8,988 bases of DNA from Betaproteobacteria bacterium (GTDB lineage: Bacteria; Pseudomonadota; Gammaproteobacteria; Burkholderiales; Burkholderiaceae_C). The stretch lies in contig CANFOR010000113.1 of the NCBI GenBank assembly GCA_947448675.1, forward strand, positions 1-8,988. Direction: 5' to 3'. A program made the translations under genes and the position numbers. The notes beneath the pieces were generated by a model. That model ran no database searches. It was not told the origin of the DNA and saw nothing but the letters and a program-made list of their open reading frames with translations. Shown piece after piece: positions 6,146 to 8,988 of this stretch (its first letter is position 1; every line of letters starts with the position of its first letter).

Positions 6146-6631
6146 ATGGCCCAGCCTGCCAAAAACACCATCTGCCTTTGGTACAACGGCGACGCCGAGA
6201 GTGCGGCGCGCTTCTATGCCGCCACATTCCCCGACTCGCACGTGGGCGCGGTGCACCGCGCACCGGGCGACTACCCGGCGGGCAAGCAGGGCGAGGTGTT
6301 GACGGTTGAAATTACCGTGCTGGGCATGGCCTGCCTGGGGCTCAACGGCGGGCCCGGGCGCCCGCACAGCGAAGCGTTTTCGTTCCAGGTCGCCACCGTA
6401 GACCAAGCCGAGACCGACCGCTACTGGAACGCGATTGTTGGCAGCGGCGGGCAAGCCAGCGCCTGCGGCTGGTGCAAAGACAAGTGGGGCGTGTCGTGGC
6501 AGATCACGCCCATCGCCCTGACCCAGGCCTACACCAGCCCCGACCGCGCTGCCGCCCAGCGCGCCTTCAATGCCATGATGGGCATGCAAAAGATCGACAT
6601 CGCCACGATTGAGGCTGCGGTGCGGGGCTGA
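6146..6631 (+). CDS. VOC family protein, PhnB/3-dmu-9_3-mt-like
   Basis: A 161-residue protein of the vicinal-oxygen-chelate (glyoxalase/bleomycin resistance) fold, in the subgroup annotated as '3-demethylubiquinone-9 3-methyltransferase' domain or PhnB-like. That historical name is misleading: no methyltransferase motif is present and the function is unknown. Signature stretches: NTICLWYNGDAESAARFYAA (7-26), FPDS (28-31), LTVEITVLGMACLGLNGGP (52-70), FSFQV (78-82) and CGWCKDKWGVSWQITP (107-122), the family's C-terminal hallmark. ATG 6146 is preferred over ATG 6140 because AAAGGAG (6130-6136) lies 9 nt from the former and only 3 nt from the latter. High GC, like the core genes. mutS begins 85 bp downstream on the same strand, so co-transcription is possible. 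Confidence 0.9.
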   Translation: MAQPAKNTICLWYNGDAESAARFYAATFPDSHVGAVHRAPGDYPAGKQGEVLTVEITVLGMACLGLNGGPGRPHSEAFSFQVATVDQAETDRYWNAIVGSGGQASACGWCKDKWGVSWQITPIALTQAYTSPDRAAAQRAFNAMMGMQKIDIATIEAAVRG

Positions 6632-6716
6632 GCACACACCAGCGCCATCTTTTCAGCGCATAGAAATTTTCAAGCGCCGCCGTGTCCCACCACTTCCAGG
6701 CCGCGAGCTTGACCGC

Positions 6717-8988
6717 ATGAGCGCCCTGCAAATGCCCGACAATGCGCTCTCCTCGTCCAGCGCCCCTTCCAACTCTGCAATAGCCAATTCAATGCCCCCC
6801 GCCGCGCCCGCACCGCTTGCCGCCCACACGCCCATGATGCAGCAGTACCTCGCCATCAAGGCGGAGTACCCGGGCACGCTGGTGTTCTACCGCATGGGGG
6901 ATTTTTACGAACTGTTTTTTGCTGATGCTGAAAAAGCCGCGCGCTTGCTCGACATTACGCTGACGCAGCGCGGCCAGTCGGCGGGTGAGCCTGTCGTTAT
7001 GGCAGGGGTGCCCTTTCATTCGCTGGAGGGCTATTTGGCGCGGCTCATCAAGATGGGCGAGTCGGTGGCGATTGCAGAGCAGGTGGGTGAGGTGGGGGCC
7101 AGCAAGGGCCCGGTTGAGCGCAAGGTAACACGCGTGGTCACGCCAGGCACACTGACCGACTCCGAGCTGCTGCACGACAAAACCGACGCCACGCTCTTGG
7201 CCATGGCCCTGGGCCCACGCAACAGCATTGGCCTGGCCTGGCTGGCGCTGACGCAGTCGCGCATCCAGCTGGCGCGCTGCGAGGCGGGCGAGCTGGCCGC
7301 TTGGGTGGAGCGCATAGCGCCCTCGGAGCTGCTCTACAGCGCCGACGTGTCTTTGCGCTTAGAGGCGCAGCTCAAAACGCTCAAGCTGCAAAGCGGCTTT
7401 TCACTGACGCCGCGTCCGGCTTGGCAGTTTGACGCAGGCCTGGGCCAGCGCAAGCTGTGCGAGCAATTGCAAAGCGCCAGTTTGCAGGCCTTTAGCGCGC
7501 AAGACCTGCCCGAAGCGCACGCCGCCGCCAGCGCCCTGCTGGCCTATGCCGAGCACACCCAGGGCCGGGCCCTGGCCCATGTGCGCAGCTTGCAGGTGGA
7601 GCGCAGCGACGCGCTTTTGCACCTGCCATCGGCCACGCGGCGCAACCTGGAGCTAACGCAAACCCTGCGCGGTGAAGACGCGCCCACGGTGTATTCGCTG
7701 CTCGACACCTGCATGACGGGCATGGGCAGCCGCGCACTGCGCGCGTGGCTGCTCGCGCCCGAGCGCGAACGTGCCACCGCCAGCGAGCGCCTAGCGGCCA
7801 TTGCCAGCCTGCGCGAGGGCAATGGCGCAGCCATGCAGCAAGCCCGCGCAGCGCTGCGCAACACCAGCGACGTCGAGCGCATTGCGGCGCGCATTGCACT
7901 GCGCCAGGTGCGCCCGCGCGAGCTGGTGGCGCTACAGCAGGCGCTACAAAAATCAGAGCTGCTCACGCACATCCCGTGCGGCTCATCGGCACTTTTAGGG
8001 CGTATGGCAGGGCATTTGCAGCCGCCTGCAGGCTGCGCCAGCTACCTGGGCCAAGCGGTGTTGCCCGAACCCGCGGCCTTGGTGCGCGACGGCGGCGTCA
8101 TAGCCCACGGCTTTGACGCCGAGCTCGACGAGCTGCGCGCCATCACCACCCACTGCGACGACTTTTTGCTAGCGATGGAAGTGCGCGAACGCGAGCGCAC
8201 CGGCATTGCCAACCTGCGCGTGCAATACAACAAAGTGCATGGCTTTTACATTGAGGTGACGCAGGGCCAGGCCAGCAAAGTGCCTAGCGACTACCGGCGC
8301 AGACAAACCCTGAAAAACGCCGAGCGCTTCATCACGCCCGAGCTCAAAGCTTTTGAAGACAAAGCCCTGTCTGCCCAAGAGCGCAGCTTGGCGCGCGAGA
8401 AGTTTTTGTACGAGCAAATTCTGGACGCACTGCAAGCTTACGTGCCCGCGCTTACACAGCTGGCCCAGGCCATTGCCACGCTCGACGCATTGGCCGCGCT
8501 GGCCGAACGCTCGCTCACCCTGGGCTGGTGCTGCCCCACGTTTGTTAAAGAGCCATGCATCGACATCAGCCAAGGCCGCCACCCGGTGGTGGAGGCGCGC
8601 TTGGCCGAGCTGGCGGGCCTGCAAGGCATGGTCAGCGGCACCGGCACTGGCTTTATTGCCAACGACTGCCGCTTGGGCCCCAAGGCGCGCATGCAGGTGA
8701 TTACCGGGCCCAATATGGGCGGCAAGTCCACCTACATGCGCCAAGTGGCGCTAATCGTGCTGCTGGCCAGCATGGGCAGCTATGTGCCCGCATCGGCCTG
8801 CCGTCTGGGGCCGGTAGACGCCATTCACACGCGCATTGGCGCGGCCGACGACCTGGCCAACGCGCAGTCCACCTTCATGCTGGAGATGACCGAGGGCGCG
8901 CAAATCCTGCATGCCGCCACGCCGCAAAGCCTAGTTCTGATGGACGAAATTGGCCGTGGTACTTCCACCTTTGACGGCCTGGCCTTGG
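6717..8988 (+). CDS. mutS: DNA mismatch repair protein MutS, 3' end outside window
   Basis: ATPase that recognises base mismatches and small loops and recruits MutL. 757 codons are open to the window edge; the family is about 850-890 residues, so roughly the last 100 (end of the ATPase domain, helix-turn-helix and tetramer region) lie outside. Domain I contains HTPMMQQYL and the mismatch-wedge motif GDFYELF, with F63 and E65 equivalent to E. coli F36 and E38. Domains II and III follow. The clamp region includes RVQYNKVHGFYIEVT (about 502-516) and TLKNAERFITPELK. Walker A is GPNMGGKST (664-672); Walker B is LVLMDEIG (739-746). ATG 6717 is the first start in this frame but adds about 27 Ser/Ala/Pro-rich residues compared with E. 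coli. ATG 6792 (MPPAAPAPLAAHTPMM) would give family length. Neither has a good Shine-Dalgarno, so the start is uncertain. No frameshift seen. Confidence 0.97.
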   Translation, partial: MSALQMPDNALSSSSAPSNSAIANSMPPAAPAPLAAHTPMMQQYLAIKAEYPGTLVFYRMGDFYELFFADAEKAARLLDITLTQRGQSAGEPVVMAGVPFHSLEGYLARLIKMGESVAIAEQVGEVGASKGPVERKVTRVVTPGTLTDSELLHDKTDATLLAMALGPRNSIGLAWLALTQSRIQLARCEAGELAAWVERIAPSELLYSADVSLRLEAQLKTLKLQSGFSLTPRPAWQFDAGLGQRKLCEQLQSASLQAFSAQDLPEAHAAASALLAYAEHTQGRALAHVRSLQVERSDALLHLPSATRRNLELTQTLRGEDAPTVYSLLDTCMTGMGSRALRAWLLAPERERATASERLAAIASLREGNGAAMQQARAALRNTSDVERIAARIALRQVRPRELVALQQALQKSELLTHIPCGSSALLGRMAGHLQPPAGCASYLGQAVLPEPAALVRDGGVIAHGFDAELDELRAITTHCDDFLLAMEVRERERTGIANLRVQYNKVHGFYIEVTQGQASKVPSDYRRRQTLKNAERFITPELKAFEDKALSAQERSLAREKFLYEQILDALQAYVPALTQLAQAIATLDALAALAERSLTLGWCCPTFVKEPCIDISQGRHPVVEARLAELAGLQGMVSGTGTGFIANDCRLGPKARMQVITGPNMGGKSTYMRQVALIVLLASMGSYVPASACRLGPVDAIHTRIGAADDLANAQSTFMLEMTEGAQILHAATPQSLVLMDEIGRGTSTFDGLAL

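Noticed and set aside
1..8988. CRISPR array, tRNA, rRNA or insertion-sequence ends
   Set aside because: No regularly spaced direct repeats, cloverleaf-like sequence, rRNA words, transposase motifs or terminal inverted repeats were seen by eye.

Overview
The window looks like chromosome of a GC-rich betaproteobacterium, most likely Burkholderiales and, from remembered protein similarity, the Comamonadaceae (Acidovorax, Polaromonas and Rhodoferax relatives). The evidence is the wording of RpiA, PyrD, SuhB and MutS, plus a short AT-rich palindromic repeat of a kind I recall between genes in that family. No database search was possible, so the taxonomy is inference.

Layout, left to right. (1) rpiA (minus, 1-619, its 3' end outside the window) and pyrD (plus, 637-1737) diverge from a spacer of only 17 bp. 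(2) pyrD converges on, and overlaps by 11 bp, a minus-strand gene (1727-3433) for an animal-type heme peroxidase without an obvious signal peptide. (3) A 237-bp spacer separates this gene from suhB (plus, 3671-4552), an inositol-monophosphatase family protein. (4) From about 4553 to 6080 the composition becomes AT-richer and the content accessory. Here lie compound inverted repeats, a gene for an unrecognised 276-residue protein with one membrane segment (4808-5638), 350 bp without a clear gene that end in a cluster of small palindromes, and a 29-codon remnant resembling the N-terminus of a ribbon-helix-helix antitoxin (5989-6078). (5) GC-rich core sequence resumes with a VOC/PhnB-like protein (6146-6631) and mutS (6717 to the window end, 3' part missing).

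The genes do not form one pathway. RpiA makes ribose-5-phosphate, which feeds PRPP and so the pyrimidine pathway containing PyrD; that is the only clear metabolic link between neighbours. SuhB and MutS are housekeeping genes. The peroxidase is a stand-alone oxidative enzyme of unknown substrate. The 4.55-6.08 kb stretch reads as a small island of acquired and decaying DNA between core genes. I see no complete new multi-gene system. The best leads are the unknown membrane protein, the palindrome cluster with the antitoxin remnant, and the apparently cytosolic peroxidase.
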